DNA of 64,000 bases, taken from Trichoplusia ni (Eukaryota > Arthropoda > Insecta > Lepidoptera > Noctuidae). Positions within the stretch are counted from its first letter, which is position 1, and each line of letters opens with the position of its first letter. A program made the translations under genes and the position numbers. Of the stretch, positions 20,979 through 34,160 are shown piece by piece. The notes under the pieces are model-generated. The model saw only the letters and a list, made by a program, of their open reading frames with translations. It was not told where the DNA came from and made no database searches. The DNA lies in the NCBI RefSeq assembly GCF_003590095.1, contig NC_039490.1:8635834-8699833 (forward strand). The letters are read 5' to 3'.

Positions 20979-23884
20979 ATGCTATGTCATACAAGATTAG
21001 TGAACATGTGTGGCAATGCTCAATGGTAAAACTGTAGTATGAAGCGTACAAATTGGGTGACAAGTCAAGACAGATAGACAAGACAGTTTTGTTTCACACT
21101 GCAGTCAAAACAGTTCTGACTCCGATGAAAGCTCGCTATTATGATTTTAGACTTACTATACATTAACCTTGTTCTGCTTGTGGTGTTAAAGTTCTTTTAA
21201 ATAAATTCTGTCTTACAAAGACACAGTCTTAGACAATAATTTGCAGATCATACAAATCTTTGCTCCATAGGAGACCCAATTCCCACCTTACTGCGTACTA
21301 TTGTCATTTGTTCTAAATTCTCTTTGCGTGCTCCAGTATACCAGGTTTCCTAAAAATAAAATAAAAAATACATCAAAGTATGCTATTGTCAATGTTATCC
21401 ATTGTTTCACCTTTTTCATTAAGTTGATTGTAACAAGCATATCTTTAAAAGGTTTTTATTTAAGTCAAGGGTAGGTCACACTTCAGAAATATTAATATTT
21501 GATGTAAAATGCTTTTATTTTTCAAACAGTTGCCTTTTCATAAAAAGAGATTTTTAATGGAGGCTTAAATTGCGACTGCCTTTATTTCTTTAAATTTCAC
21601 TTCAGATTTTTTTTGTTTGAAGTATCACGGAAACGGGAGCTATAGACAGATTGGTAGTAAGGGGATGTGGGGTTCTTTTTCTTTTACTACTAGCTAGTTT
21701 TGAACAAGTAACCGGACTATTCAATAAAGTCTAAAGTAAAATTACATTATCCAAACTACTGCCATACAAACTTGTGAAATTGTGCATAAGGTCTAAGAAA
21801 TAACCAAAGCACAGCTTGATCAAATATTACAGCGTCTCCCACATGTTCAAAAATGAAAATGACTTCGATATCTGAAGAAATTACTATATTCAAAATTAAC
21901 AAAGTTATAAAAGTACAAGAAAGTTATAATTAGGGGCGCTAAGGAAGGCTTCTCTTAATAAATTAAAATGCCATTTTTGACATAAGTCTGTTAAATTTAT
22001 GACATTATTTCCCAATTTATAAGAATATTGGAATTCATTGAATTGAGTACTGTTATTCACTTCAAAAAGTATACGATGTTTTTTCTATCACTTATAGTGC
22101 AAAGACTGTCGTGATGTCGCATGTGTAGAACTTTTTGGTAGCTCTTCTAGTAATAAAGTTATGCCAGATCTATTCTGGAATCGTAGAACTCATTAGCTTT
22201 TGAAGTTAAGGAAGATGCTGATGCAGTTCGTACACGTGTAAAATTTGTAGCGAAAACTAAATAGTGATTCAAATCAGAATCCAAATCCAAGTTAAAAAGT
22301 ATTCTGCCCTAAAGTTTTGCTGTTACTAAACTCGAGGAAGAACCAAGATATTTATAACTCGAATCATAACAATAAGTTAAAGTAACAAGAACAGAGGAAT
22401 GCACTCAACAGTACGTGATACCACAGAACTTGAACTAGAATTCACTTCACGTTTCACACGAGATATTCCATGCATGTCACTAATAACTTTAAAACATTCA
22501 CAGTTGCTCAAATAGAAGTCGGTTCTATTCGATTTCTTTGTTTTTTCTTGTTGCCTTTGGGTAGCGAAATACCAAAAGTGGAAGTAAAGTTAACATGATT
22601 AAATAATCCAAAAGAAGAGTAAGCATATCAAAATTAAATAGTATCTACAGCGTATTTACGTTCAACTTCTTGAGACAGGTCTCCTCCCATATGGAGAAGG
22701 GTTGAAAGATCATCGCGCTCATAGCGGGTTAGCGATTTCCGAATTTAATTTTTGGACTCATTTTCACGCTTTGGCAGTAGAGTCAGAGAATAATAAAAAG
22801 GTCTTTCAGGAACCTTTACGGATACTTTCCTGATTTGGGATCGGACCTGCATAACCATTTTATTTTAAGTAGTTATTGTTATAGCTTCACATAAATCATC
22901 ATCAGTAAAAGTTTAAACTAGTCTAGGTATAATGGCTCAGGAGATTCAGCCAGACGGACGATGTTCCGTTGTTACCCTTTGGTCACAGAATCCTAAAAAG
23001 TAGATATAAATTATTCCACTTCCTCTTAATTCTTAATCTTTTTTAACTGCCCGAACTTTCTAGTACTGAAATATGTCTGAATATCTGTACAACCACTGCA
23101 AAATTGAAGCTATTATGTTTTATTTTTTATAAGTAAGAGATTGCCGCTTAGCCATAATGACAAAGGGTTTAATCTTCGCACCGTCGGATGGAATGCAGAA
23201 GGGTAGGAATGCTGGCCGCGCGCCTAATGACTAATGATGGTGCTCTGAAGTACACAGGAATGGCAAAGAGTCCAGAAATGCTTGCTTATATGGGTGACGC
23301 TATGACGCAATGTGTAGACAAATTGTTGACCTCCATGTTACTAGGTCAAGTATTGACGAGGCTCCAAGTAACGCAAGTTAATTTTAGACCAGAGACCTAA
23401 GTGCCAAAATAACTTGTTTTTGTTATGAACATCATATTTTTGATCGTATCATTCGTAGCTTAATACGTACAGTAGTTATTCTTATTAATGGCTGTTTAGT
23501 GACCACAGAAATACATTATCCGTGGAAAAGGAAATCAGTTCATCTATTACGGTTCTTGAGATTCAGGACTAATGATGGTTGGGCTAATAGACAGTGGTGT
23601 CTGATTACGGAGTTTGGTAAGGGGTACCCAAAAAAAAGAAAGGCTTTTAGAAATTATTCTCTATACAGTTAACATTCATATTCATGCTAAATATGTATAT
23701 TCCGACAATCATCGTTTTACAAGGTTTCTTTTCAATATCAGTTCAGAATTGATATGGAAATAAAAATTCTTCACATGAAACCTAGTCGGGTCAACGCACT
23801 TGATCTACACACGACATATAAAAACAATTTTCATGTAAATCACTTTTATTACGGACTTTTATTTGGTTTCGTTCATTGTTCTAA
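20979..23884. other. Gene-free stretch
   Basis: AT-rich. The only frame of note is a Met-rich 70-codon one at 23188-23400 with no recognisable domain, splice context or paralogue, so it is not called. The block near 22680 (GAGACAGGTCTCCTCCCATA) looks like part of a decayed LINE. Confidence 0.4.
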
Positions 23885-24290
23885 GTATTAGGGTTCCGAA
23901 ACTAAAGGTCAAAGCAGAAAGGTTACTAAGGCTCTTTTATCTGACTGTCTGCCAGACCGCTGTTTAACAGTTGCAATTTTCACAGATGGTGTACTCGCTG
24001 TAGAAACAAATAACATAAAACACCCACGTTTTAAGTGTCCTAAAAATTTATCATAATGGGTCCAGATTTTTGTATAGTAGTAAATTACACTGTCATCGGG
24101 TCTTAAGCTACCCTGAAAATTACAGCCTGCTGGCTTATCGGAAAGTGCTTCAAAATTGAGTTGCAAAAATCCAACCGCAATGACAAACAAACAAGAAAAG
24201 TCAGTGTATAAAAATGTGGGAAAATAGTACATGTACGGCACGGTCATAAATTTGATGGGTGCCTAATTGTTTTTCTTTAACCTATTTATA
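23885..24290 (+). repeat. Dispersed repeat, GGGTTCCG family, longest copy
   Basis: The head TTAGGGTTCCGAAACTAAAG is followed by a CTGACTGTCTGCC block, and the tail is TGCAAAAATCCAACCGCAAT then GACAAACAAACAAG. Head and tail match the separate fragments at 372, 2612, 3105, 29960 and 43300, so this copy shows how those pieces belong together. The 112-codon minus-strand frame is chance. Confidence 0.6.
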
Positions 24291-24595
24291 CAGAACCCTC
24301 AGAGTACATTCCACCGATTTTATTTTTGTATTGACTTGAAGGTATACTTTGTAGGACTATAAGAATCTTGATATATTGGACGAGTCTATTGCGTGATTCG
24401 ACGAATATTTGACGACAATTTTATTTCGCTATTCAGATCTAACCTTGATTAATTAATGATTTTGTGGATCATAATTTAGAGTAATAGAAGCTAAGAAGTA
24501 CCTATCTACTTCTTGCGATATTTAAGTTACATAAGGTATTCTCTTATTTTAAAGATAGGCCTAGGATGCTCGGGTCAGTAGGTAAATTATAGATA

Positions 24596-24875
24596 ACTAG
24601 CTGTTGCCCGCGACTTCGTCCCCGTGGGTAGAAGATATAAGTTATGATTTATATCTGCCCTGTTTTTTTTTCACATTTTCCATTGTATCTTCGCTCCTAT
24701 TAGTCGCAGCGTGATGGTTTATAGCCTAAAGCCTTCCTCGATGAATGGTCTATTCAACACAAAAATATTTTTTCAATTTGGACCGTAGTAGTTCCTGAGA
24801 TTAGCGCGTTCAAACAAACAAACAAACAAACAAACAAACAAACTCTTCAGCTTTATATATTAGTAAGTATAGATA
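24596..24875 (+). repeat. CTAGCTGTTGCCCGCGACTTCG repeat, copy 1, with (AAAC)n
   Basis: Starts CTAGCTGTTGCCCGCGACTT, includes GTGGGTAGAAGATATAAGTT and TTCCTGAGATTAGCGCGTTC, then an (AAAC)n microsatellite (24811-24842) and CTTCAGCTTTATATATTAGT. The same structure is seen at 26785-27086 (partly inverted) and 32100-32312. It is a widespread lepidopteran short element. Confidence 0.75.
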
Positions 24876-26784
24876 TAGATTACAAAGCCTTAAACTATTT
24901 AAATAAGCTAGAAATTTTATTTAAGATTTTCAGCATTGGTTCTATGCTTTATTCGAATTAACAAAAACATAGTTTGTCGCTAATTAAATAGTGTTTTTAT
25001 CTGATAATCGTAACATAAGAATCTTGAAACATGTGTTACTCATTTCACAATGACAAATAGCTTTCATATTCTCATGTAAGATGTGGATTCTTTTCCGAGA
25101 GTAGAGTATACAGTTTTAAAGTGGAGGGCTCTTGGTGTTAAGTGGGCAGCTTAGAGCGACAAGTGGGGAAATCCGTCTCCAACGAGCAGATAATACCTGT
25201 AGCTTTATAGGAGCTAAACCAGGTGATTTTTTTAAGTTTATTAAAAATTTAAGACATATTTTTTCCTTGGCTAAAAATAAAATTGGCCGTGACGTATATC
25301 GATGTTGTTTCACTGGTACATATGTTGTGGTTGTTGAATATTTCAGATGATTTTGGGGCTTTAAATAGCGAAACCCTGACAGCTCCGGCCTTGTTTTATT
25401 TTCTCCTTCTATCTCATTTTTATCCTCAAGACTGCCGTGAAAGCCTACGTAAGCTCGTGTTTTTTTTTTATGAGCGCTATACCTAATAAACAAAAACGGA
25501 TCAGCTGATGACAACGTTGTGTGATGAGCCAAGATTCTTATTTCAGCTTTTTTTGGTTTTATCCCGGAGAATCTTATATTTCCAATACAAAAGCGTAATA
25601 TAAAAAAAAACTATACACGTCTTATTAAGAATAACCTGTCGCTTTACAAATATGTTCTGTTGCAAACAACCGTGTTATAAAGTGGAAAGGAAGTCTAGTA
25701 TTTCAATGTATGTGCGATCGTGTCACTTGAGATATTGAGGACACCGCTTCCTCTTGCAGTCTGCACACTAAGCATTATTTATTGATTGGGATTGAATTCT
25801 CTCTGTGGATTACTGGCTGGCGTAAATTGAAGCAGAATTTAATCCTTCATTTTAGTCGTCATCGACAATGCTCGTTCATTTTGTCGTACGAATTTATTGG
25901 CTTAGTTATTCCCACTTAAAAGCGTTTAATAATTGGGTTATATTTTTGTAAACCTATACAGGATTACATAACTGATACAGATAATTTATTTTGCAAATAA
26001 GGTTACAAAATACGTTTACAAGTACTGTAGTGTTCAACCACATTTTTGCCAATCGGAAAATAAACATATTTATTGTTAGTACATAGGTGGTGCCAAAAAG
26101 AGAAAATACTAATATACTAAAATAGAGAAATAATAAGCTCTTTCTTCTTCTTCTTCCAAGCCTCTGCCTGTTGCCATTTTGGACAAGGCTATTGGTCAAT
26201 TTATTGAAAACAATATTTGTTGCTCAGTATTTTTAAACGGCTCTCGCTCTAAAGAAATCTCGCTCAGAAGAAAGTTGCTGGGAGTATTATAAACATGCAA
26301 ATGATAAGACACACAAGCTCATAACATGCGTTGACTTAAGCGGGGATCAAATCTGCGACCACCGCATTTAAAATAATTAAAGTAGGAAAATCTTTATGAA
26401 TTATCAATACCTTAGCAAAAGTAATACGTAGTATTTTTAAAACCTACCTTTCAGGTTATTTGCATATAATATATGAAACGTTTACAAAATATATTTCTCT
26501 TAAGCTAGAAAACGATTTCATGATCCAAGATAAATTTAGACAGCAGTTATTGCGCTGTGAGCAATACTTCTTTATGTGGGTGTAACATGCTTTCAAAGTC
26601 AGAATGAATTTTGTTTATAAGTAAGAAAAGAAGCGTACCTTTCTAAATTAATACCTATTTATAGGCCCCCACAGAGACCGATCTGTTACAAAATATTAAG
26701 AGGCAAAATAAGCTATTCTTTCACGGTTTGATATATGTATTTAGTCATAATTATAGTACTTACATGTCGCACATACATAAAACA

Positions 26785-27086
26785 ACTAGCTGTTGCCCGC
26801 GACTTCGTCCCCGTGGGTAGAAGATATAAGTTATGATTTATACCAGCCCTGTTTTTTTTACATTTGCCATTGTATCTTCGCTCCTATTAGTCGTAGAAGT
26901 ATAGATAATTTTTATTTTTTAAGTAAATTAAATCGAAAGCAACCTACGTGTCTGTACTAATATATAAAGCTGAAGAGTTTGTTTGATTGTTTGTTTGTTT
27001 GTTTGTTTGTTTGTTTGAACGCGCTAATCTCAGGAACTACTGGGACGGGGACCCACGGGGACGAAGTCGCGAGCAACAGCTAGTAA
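26785..27086. repeat. Inverted pair of the CTAGCTGTTGCCCGCG repeat
   Basis: A plus-strand copy begins at 26785 and is cut off near 26895. A minus-strand copy runs from 27086 back to about 26960 and carries (TTTG)n. The outer 33 bp (26785-26817 and 27052-27084) are reverse complements with one mismatch, so the block can fold back. The region between copy 1 and this block shows no supported gene. Confidence 0.7.
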
Positions 27087-29955
27087 TAATCTATACCTGA
27101 AAAATTACTACGACTTGGGTATCAAAGTTTAAATTAAAAAAATATTTACTTCAATGAGCACTGAACTGGCTAGTTGTCCTAGACTCTTTAAGACCCTAAC
27201 TAATATATTTGTTATTGAAATAATGGTTTACTTATCTAATTTTTTGGCATCGTCTGACTACTTTCGGACCCAATAGAAGTCCTAAGTCCTTTGACCAGAT
27301 GTGGCGATTGGGTCGCAAATCAAAACTTTACCGGTAATCAGGCAGGAATGCTTAACCATAACCTAGGGTATCTAACTTTAATGGTTTCAAGTTGATGCAC
27401 AATTCCCTATAGACAAGACATGTAATAATTTTATACATGAAGAGAATCAAACACGTGGTACTATGTAAGGACAGTGTCAAATAGATGGTGTTACTAATGT
27501 CTTGTAATTCGAAGCGAGCCAATTTGTCAGTCTCAAATAATACCAGCGCGAGCCGTGTTAACGTAACAGCACATCGTGTTACGCAACATACCTACTTATT
27601 CCAAGATATACTTTTCCGAGGGGAAATATCTTAAAATCCCAGTACAAAACTTACAGCAGAAAAGTTCATGAAACATGAGTATATTATGTATTTGCACCAA
27701 ATTTTCTTAAAAGAGACTGGATTTCATACGTATAATTCAAAATGATATAGATTTTATTTGAACAAGCGGATTACCAAAACACACGTTTGTATTAATCAAG
27801 GAAGTTTTAAGCTTCCCTTAATTAAATTCTAAGTTAATCCCTAGTGATGGGATTATGAAGAAATCCTATAAATGGCGATTGTTTGGATGAAATTTCTGTC
27901 TAAGCGTTTATTTTCAAAGGTAATGAGGCAAGTCGAACGAGATGGCGTGCTATAAGGCGTAGATCGGTGTCTCTCTTCCACAATTACACTAGACGCAGTG
28001 GTAGGCCTCCAGTGTCAGAATGGCGTATAGTCCATCACTCCCGTTGTCTTCGGTGACATATTAGGTACTGTGTTGTTTTGACATTTCGGGAATTTGATGC
28101 CTAATTGGTGTTTCTAGGCTTTAGTTTGAAATACTAAGCAAGTTACTTCGATAAATACTCATTGCTAAGGTTAGAACAATGTGTCGTTATTTTTTAGTTC
28201 ATCTTGAAGGAAACTTTTTGCTAGTTGGCATTGAAAATAACATCGGAATACATTAAGGAGTCGTGAAAAAAGACTTGACAGAGAAATTCCATAGTCGAGG
28301 GTATGTAAAGCCATTTCGGAAGCTGTTTAAACTCGTACACCACGTTGTACATCAACTACCTATACCTACGATAAAAAAACAATTTACGAATATGCAGAGC
28401 TTCCATAAAAACATGTCAAGTCCCATAAAACTTGTCCCACAACCATATTATGTATACCGTATTGTGACATTTCCAAAAAGTTCAAGGACATCATTCCCAT
28501 ACACATTGTACTAGGTGATTTATCAGGTGTCCATAAGGTCTATTATCATTATATTTTCTAGCACAGGGCCAAATCACCTGGTTCATTTAAAGTCGATGTT
28601 GACATGGGCACAATGAAATTCGAGCCTCGTTACATAGGGAAGTATTCGGTTCGCTTCGATCATTAGTCTATCAGAACCTGCTATCATGTCTTAAATAGGG
28701 ATTTTTGTAATTGTGAGACAGGGACGATGCTCTATACTCTGTAGTGCGCTATATCGCTTTTACAACTGGAGCCACCTTACTTTAGATAATGGTAAACCCC
28801 TCATAGGTTGAGTATGGAGGTAGGTTCGGTATTGTTAAGAGGTCCTGTGCAACCTTTCTTTTTATTCTTCCTCTGTACAATGATTAAGTAACCAGATTTC
28901 TTTTTATAAGGTTTTGTCTCTGTGCGACACCATCGCTCGATAAATTGCACAGAATTTAATATTAATATGAAAAAATAACAGAAACTACAACTGAACGTCA
29001 TCACCAGGATTCACATAATGTTTTTTCAATAATGTACTTCTAATAAGTTGCTTAAATAAAGAATTCCGTTTTATAACTGTTCTGGTTTAGCAGTTAACAT
29101 GTATTTTATGTCTAAAGCTTAAAGCTAATAAATGTTTATGCTTGTATATCTTGTTTAAACTTGGCAACAATTCAGTAACTAACCCTGGCCAAAATATAAC
29201 AATTTGAAACACAAAATAGAACAATCCTTCGTTAGGAATAAAATAAAAATTCAACCGTAGGTATTCCAATGTAGAATGATAAAAAAATATTTTTGTTGTT
29301 TACTGGAAGCGATGCGAAACAGTTTTTATATTTATTTGATTTTACTGCAAAATACAATGGCCTTACCTACCAAAAAAAGGTAAATAATCTTCATCATCCA
29401 CAGCCTTCGTCCTCCAGTTGCTGGGCATGACCTCCCATCGCGCCAAATAATCTTAGTGTCTCTTTAAAAAATAAATAAACAAACGACTGATTTATTTCAG
29501 TGGTACATTTGGTTTGGTAATCGTTACAGTTGCTTAACATTGTTTTTTAGCCAAATTTTATTTTTAAAGTGAGCTTTTAGACGAACAACAGTTCCTTAAC
29601 AAATGTAGAATTTATAGATAAAATTGTTTCATAATCGTGTACCTATTGCTAAAGAGATAGACAAAAAATGTGGTATAACATAAAAAAAGTCAAACCTTAA
29701 GGCGCTCTTAAATTTCTATCCATCGCTACTTACACCTTTGAGTGACAGAGATCTACTTAGCTGCGGCTTTAAGCTGTATAATGTTACAATATTCGGCTTT
29801 TAGCTCATCATGACGTCACTTCTGCCAGAACTGCACTCCAAGATGTTGTGAAATGTCATGGTATTGTATTTCAATTCAAAGTGAAAGAGACATTTTTTGG
29901 TGAAAAATACAGACAAATACACTTGGGTTGACAAATTAATCAATTAATTTACTTA
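27087..29955. other. Gene-free stretch
   Basis: AT-rich with only short chance frames (for example 28263-28514). No splice-supported exon, RNA gene or clear repeat was found. Confidence 0.4.
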
Positions 29956-29959
29956 TATT

Positions 29960-30060
29960 TTTTTAGGGTTTCGAACTAAAAGGGTAAAACAGAAGTCAGA
30001 AGCCCAGCTGTCTGTCCGTCCATCCCGTGTCCCAACTGATTTTTTCGTAGACATTTTAAT
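29960..30060 (+). repeat. Dispersed repeat fragment, GGGTTCCG family
   Basis: T-run, then AGGGTTTCGAACTAAAAGGG, GTAAAACAGAAG and GTCTGTCCGTCCATC, the head of the family best seen at 23885. Confidence 0.55.
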
Positions 30061-31184
30061 AGTGCTATCTTATATACGTATATTACTTAATTGTTAAACT
30101 ACCTCTTCTTAAAACTGTCTCAACTAACTTATTGAAATATTTCACCGCCCCGTTTAATCGAAAAAAAAAAAACCAAAAAGTTTTACCTCTTCTATTAATA
30201 TTCGCCAGTATCCATAATATTTTATGGCAAAACGGAACATGTACCTTATGATTAAAAACCGTACGTTGAAAATTCTATTTTAGTAGTATCTGAATGATAT
30301 AACACAGTGTGTTTGCCCATTTGTCATGTTTATATTTGCCATACATAGTTCCTTCGAATAGGCTTTTTAGGTCAGTGTAGCACGGTCAAATATAGTTACT
30401 GCTTCCGTGTATTGTCGCTTTGCTCTGGGACTATCTCTATAGGTATATCAGGTGCGATTCTACGGATAAATGAACTAATATTTTGGTACATTTTAAGCTT
30501 GTTTTGGGTGTAAGTTTGACTTCTTTCTGAGTTAAATTACGCAAATAAAAGTTTAGTCACCTGCGTACATTTTATTTCAAATTTAATTACATTTGTTTGC
30601 TGTGTGCATTTAAGTATAAATTAAATAAAATATCTCGTAGAAATCTTTCCGATTTGCTCTAACCAGCAACCTTAGATTTTCACAAAGATTTGTTTTTTTT
30701 TTATACTGACGACTGTGCCGTTATATGTCCTTTAGACTCTCTTAATAAATGAGCTATCCAGTGGCCCAGTTCCGGATAACCGCGTTCAAACAAATAAACT
30801 TTTCAGCGTCGGAATATTAACATAGATAAGAAAAAAATCGATACATCTAAAAATACAAGACGGTGTTTCAAATATAACCGGGTTATGTTTAAATCTCTTA
30901 TTCCTACTTCACTTCTCTCAAATGGTGATATTACAGACCACGTATACAATGCTCAGCTTAGCTACTAATACGCCTACAATGCGATAGGTACCATAGCATC
31001 ATTGTTCTGCACTATGAATGATTTTCCGTGCGCTTTTCCCATCCCCGGTACAGGAGGTCACTAGAAATCGATTAGTTAAACTGTTACACGTTCAGTAACT
31101 TTGTGTAGGTACCGATGTCTGTATGTATGTATATCAAGACGATACGAATTTCCTGTGGAGAAAGATAGAGTAGGTCACTGGTTA

Positions 31185-31564
31185 TACACCGTGATTTTTA
31201 GTCGTCTTACAAAAGCAGCCCAGTTCATGTATCCAATGACTAGAACACGTTCATGATAAAAAAATAGGTATTTATGAGATTTGAATAAATTTAAAATGCA
31301 ATTTTTTTCAATATTATGATGCAATTCGTAGTTTTTTAGAAACAGCTCTGTTGCGAGCGCGGTCCGAGCCTTGTAACAATGGTGAGGGGCGGCGTTTTTA
31401 TCATTTTTAAGAGTATATTTCAGATTTCTCTTGTTAAATTTTTCTTCGTACCTACTTACTTACATTATATTAGTTGATTTAAAAAAAAATCGTGCCTCGG
31501 GGTATTTTACGTCGGATACATGAACTGGGCAGCTTTTGTAAGACGACTAAAAAATCACCGTGTA
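31185..31564. mobile_element. MITE with 50-bp terminal inverted repeats and TA target duplication
   Basis: The left end 31185-31234 (TACACCGTGATTTTTAGTCG... to ...TTCATGTATCC) and the right end 31514-31564 are near-perfect reverse complements, differing by one T/A run length and one base. TA flanks both sides (31183-31184 and 31565-31566). No coding capacity in about 380 bp. TA duplications point to the Tc1/mariner group, but this was not tested. Confidence 0.75.
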
Positions 31565-31569
31565 TATAG

Positions 31570-31905
31570 ATACTAGGTGTTGCTCGCGATTTCGCCTGCC
31601 TGAATATCGGTTATAGCTGCAATAACATTTAACGAAGCCGGATAAAAGTATGTTTATGTGTTAATCAAAGGTGTCAGCTATCTCCACACCAAACTTCATT
31701 GAAATTGTTATTAAATGATGTAACGGTTTACTTACGCGTATTTATCGGGGTAGCCCGACTAGTTACATCATTTAATAATGAATCAGTCTCACGATAGTTA
31801 TTATAAAAATATTCATTGGAATTGGTTCACCCGTCTGGGTGTGGAAGGGTAACAAACGTACACACGCTCAAAAACTTTCAGAGTTATAATGTTAGTGTGA
31901 TTCAC
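31570..31905 (+). repeat. Degenerate SINE-like repeat next to the MITE
   Basis: Contains GGTGTTGCTCGCGATTTCGC, ACCAAACTTCATTGAAATTG, GGTTCACCCGTCTGGGTGTG and a TTATAATGTTAGTGTGATT end, typical parts of a common lepidopteran short element. A 20-bp segment (TTATTAAATGATGTAACGG) recurs inverted near 31761. Confidence 0.5.
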
Positions 31906-32099
31906 ATGCTTACAAATTTGTCTGTAGACAGTATTCAAGGACTTTTGGAAGAAAGCCATACAGCTTATTTACGTTAGAAATAACATTACCCCCATATATT
32001 TAACGTGTTCGATGTTACTATAGAAAAAAGGCCATTAAAAACTGGTTAACATAATTATGGAACAGTCGATAGCATTATTAATACTATCACACTATTTAG

Positions 32100-32312
32100 A
32101 CACTAGCTGTTCCCCGCGACTTCGTCCGCGTGGTTAGAAGATATAAGTTTTGGTTTATACCTGCCCTGTTATTTCCACCTTCAAAACCTTCCTCGATGTG
32201 TGGTCTATTCCACACAAAAATATTTTTTGAATTTGAACCAATAGTTCCTGAGATTTGCGCGTTCAAACAAACAAACAAACTTTTCAGCTTTATATATTAG
32301 TATATAGATTTT
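32100..32312 (+). repeat. CTAGCTGTTGCCCGCG repeat, copy 3
   Basis: Starts CACTAGCTGTTCCCCGCGAC, has GCGTGGTTAGAAGATATAAG and TTCCTGAGATTTGCGCGTTC, a short (AAAC)n and CAGCTTTATATATTAGTATA. Close to copy 1 at 24596. Confidence 0.75.
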
Positions 32313-33508
32313 AACTAACTTTATATAGATTTTCTGTCAACCTGCTAGACCTTGTAAAGTGACTTATTTACCTAGGCAAATACGCACTTAAAGATTTTCC
32401 AAAACATAAATTATTAAAAATGTATCTTATAACGTCAAAGTTAAATGATCTTTTTTGTGGTTGACTATACTATGGTCAGCAGACGTTACTAATTTACATG
32501 TTAAGTTAGCAAACGTGCCGGCAACTCGGCCTCAATATGAGATGGAATTCCGTTCACTACATTTTGGCAGACTGATTCAGTAGCACAGAGCTAAAGGCTA
32601 TTTCGTACTTATACTGTTATATAAACGAATTGCGAAAATAAACTCTACGGATTTGAAATAAAGTTTATTTCTCTTTGGGACGAATCAGAGAGACGGTGGA
32701 TTTTGCTTATCGGATTCGTATGCAAAAGGGTGAATTGGAACATGGTGTATGTGCCAATGTTACAATTTCGCATGGTCGCATATGCATCAATGCTTGACAT
32801 TCCTTTAAAATGCAAGAACGTCTGGACGTTATAAGTTGATAGTGTCTCGGTGTGTGTTTGTCTATGGCGTCGTAGCTATCGAAAGGGTAAACCGATTTTG
32901 ATTTTGAAAGGCGATTTACGTAGAGTAAGAGTTCTTCTGAGAGTCTAGTGGGGGGTTTTTCTAATTATATATTTTTGACGAATAAAACTTACAAATTGTA
33001 GAAATAGAAAAAGTAATGCATTTCTAATATTTTGAATGAACCAAAGTAAAGTCACAAGCCAAAGCAAGTCTTCCGAAACTCTCCGCTTTAGCATTCCAAT
33101 ATTAAATTGGTATGAAATTGCATCAAAGCTCACTGGGGAACGATGAAAGCCTTTTCCGATTAAGTTTCATACTTTAAAGAAAAATACGATATTCCAACGA
33201 AGCAGTGAATATGTTGAAGTTGAGAGCCTGGCTGAAGTAATTTCACTAAACCTTTTCTGTAAAATGTAACTCGGTGAAAATTCTTTTGATCACACGACCG
33301 CAGTATACGTGTTCGGACTCTTTTGCAATGGAAAACTATTTACGTACTTAAAGTATTTACTTCAAAAAAGTAAAACAAGTTTTCTCTCTTGCTTATTGAT
33401 TGTTACGTTACGAGAAATAAGAAATAAATACGTATATAAATAGTGAGTATTGAATAAAATTTATGGTATAATCAGCACTAAAAAGGTTTTGAACAAATTC
33501 ACCTTTCA

Positions 33509-33780
33509 CAATAATGAGGTTGAAGTGGACCTGGGCAGGCCACTTGGCCAGACGAAGTGACGGCAGGTGGACTAAGGCGGTGACAGAATGGTGGCCAAGA
33601 CAAGGCAAAAGAAGCGTCGGTCGTCCGGGAGCAAGATGGGTTGATGACATAATAAAGGTCTCGGGTCGAGTCTGGATGAGGCTAGCACAGGACCGTAGAA
33701 ATTGGCACGAGAAAGGGGAGGCCTATGCCCAGCAGTAGGAGGATAAAGGCTGTGGATGATGATTATGATGATGATGTACA
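33509..33780 (+). mobile_element. RTE-type LINE 3' end, well preserved
   Basis: The frame 33514-33738 reads M-R-L-K-W-T-W-A-G-H-L-A-R-R, then R-Q-G-K-R-S-V-G-R-P-G-A-R-W-V-D-D-I-I-K, R-V-W-M-R-L-A-Q-D-R-R-N-W and G-E-A-Y-A-Q-Q. This is the C-terminus of an RTE-clade endonuclease-reverse transcriptase. It ends in a (GAT)n tail, usual for this clade. It is 5'-truncated: the endonuclease and the polymerase core are absent. The fragment at 6191 is an older relative. Confidence 0.85.
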
Positions 33781-33944
33781 AAAATATTTCATTGGGGAAA
33801 ACAATATTTCTCGTTATTATTATTTCTCATGAAGATGCCAGCTAAGCATTGAAATACCATTACACCTCCACTAAGTTGATAAAAAGTTAACCTTACTTAA
33901 AAATTTAACCTTTTAAGAGGCTCCTATATGGATGGAAATTAATG

Positions 33945-34160
33945 ACTGCACGGATAGCCGAGTGTTTGAGGTCACCACGCTAAACCCACCGAGTGCGGCG
34001 TGTTGCGGGTTTGATCCGCGGGTAAGACAAACATTGGCGTGATCGTCAAATTCAGCTTGCCCTGGGTCTGTCTGGATGTATTTGTGCATGTGACTTGAAT
34101 TTTTCTCAAACCCTTGCGACAATGTGATTAAATTCTTTGATCTCGGAGTCAATAAAAAAA
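33945..34160 (+). repeat. tRNA-derived SINE, copy 4
   Basis: CACGGATAGCCGAGTGTTTG, GTGTTGCGGGTTTGATCCGC, GGGTCTGTCTGGATGTATTT and GTGCATGTGACTTGAATTTT match copy 1 at 2113-2290. A-box-like and B-box-like blocks are visible. Confidence 0.65.

Noticed and set aside
23188..23400. Met-rich 70-codon frame
   Set aside because: No recognisable product, no splice signals and no paralogue in the window.
24811..24842. Regular short direct repeats as a CRISPR-like array
   Set aside because: Plain (AAAC)n microsatellite inside a eukaryotic dispersed repeat.
25116..25532. 138-codon minus-strand frame
   Set aside because: Low-complexity composition across AT-rich DNA and a possible repeat fragment; nothing points to a gene.
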